Shown here: piece by piece, positions 63,467 through 64,000 of the stretch | How the letters are laid out: every line of letters starts with the position of its first letter | Position numbering within the stretch: position 1 is the stretch's first letter | Origin: Eublepharis macularius | Taxonomy: Eukaryota; Chordata; Lepidosauria; Squamata; Eublepharidae | Direction: 5' to 3' | Assembly (NCBI RefSeq): GCF_028583425.1 | Contig: NC_072795.1 | Span: forward strand, 11,555,001 to 11,619,000 | DNA length: 64,000 nt | The notes under the pieces: model-generated | Databases searched by the model: none | The model's input: the letters and a program-made list of their open reading frames with translations, nothing else | What the model was told of the DNA's origin: nothing | Translations under genes and position numbers: made by a program

Positions 63467-64000
63467 ATAGGAATGTGCGAATTGGGTTTCTCATTCGAGT
63501 AAAACACCCGAATCGGACTCAATTCGCAAAGATTTGGGAATCCCAGATGGGGCCAGGATCCTGGGCCTGATTCGGAAACCCCGAATCTAAGCTTCCCGAA
63601 GCAATTAGTATTGCTTCAGGAAGCTTCAGGACATGGGGTTTTAAATGCCCCTTTCCATGCCACTGTGCAGCTGCAGGGAAAGGGGCATTTAAACCGTGGA
63701 TCAGCTGCAACGAAAAGGCTTCACCTGGGTCACGGGGGTTCTCCCATGACCCAGATGGAGTTTAAAGTGCCTTTTCACCAGCGCTTGCATTTCAGGTGGT
63801 GGTGAAAGAGCCCTTCCGTGCTTCATCTGGGTCACAGAAGGTTTCCCCTGCGACCCAGATGGAGTTTAAAGGGCCTGCCGCAAACCCTGCCAAGCAGCTG
63901 ATCTGCTCGGTGGGGTTTGACCTCCCCCTCCCCCGCCACTTATTTCACCTGATGGGAGGGGGTTTCCTCCTCCCCCTCCCATCGGGTGAAATAAGTGGCG
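63467..64000. mobile_element. Large nested-palindrome MITE, cut by window end
   Basis: Starts AATGTGCGAATTGGGTTTCT and runs to the last base. It contains at least three separate inverted pairs: 'AAGCTTCCCGAAGCAATTAG' with 'TATTGCTTCAGGAAGCTT', 'AAATGCCCCTTTCC' with 'GGAAAGGGGCATTT', and 'GCCACTTATTTCACCTGATG' with 'CATCGGGTGAAATAAGTGGC'. No coding sequence. Related to the MITEs at 28,123 and 53,265. Confidence 0.6.

Overview
The window is a stretch of vertebrate genome, most likely from a squamate reptile (lizard or snake). The evidence is two conserved, intron-rich housekeeping genes embedded in repeats typical of squamates: CR1-like LINE tails, a truncated L1, BovB/RTE-like tails, many tRNA-derived SINEs, hAT-like MITEs, and an unusually abundant family of Penelope-like terminal fragments. 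There are no bacterial or viral genes. The species was not determined.

Layout. Bases 1-920 are AT-rich, carry polyadenylation signals and may be the 3' end of an upstream gene (ECE2 lies there in mammals; this is synteny inference only). A CpG island at about 2,090-2,600 starts PSMD2, the gene for the 26S proteasome base subunit RPN1. All 21 coding exons could be placed on the + strand (2,351-33,292). They join in frame to a 911-residue protein (human 908), followed by a poly(A) signal at 33,402. The introns hold nested MITEs, SINEs, a solo LTR, and several foldback repeats with clear target-site duplications.

Bases 33,430-37,780 are intergenic. Two further CpG islands, at 37,790-38,570 and 42,640-43,250, are rich in CACGTG E-boxes and look like alternative promoters of EIF4G1, the PSMD2 neighbour in mammals. 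The first three EIF4G1 coding exons lie at 60,919-60,993, 61,135-61,224 and 61,644-61,676. The rest of the gene lies beyond the right edge. About 22 kb of repeat-rich 5' intron separates the first island from the start codon, and one good candidate untranslated exon lies at 55,285-55,523.

Functionally the two genes sit at opposite ends of protein life. PSMD2 builds the proteasome scaffold that docks ubiquitin receptors, and EIF4G1 scaffolds cap-dependent translation initiation. Regulatory sequence includes a CRE and a CCAAT box upstream of PSMD2, an exact TGACTCAGC antioxidant-response-type site just inside PSMD2 intron 1, the E-box clusters, and a six-codon upstream ORF whose stop overlaps the EIF4G1 start codon. 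The most unusual repeat observation is a hammerhead-ribozyme-like core in several Penelope-like termini, which occur repeatedly as inverted dimers flanked by 9-13 bp duplications.
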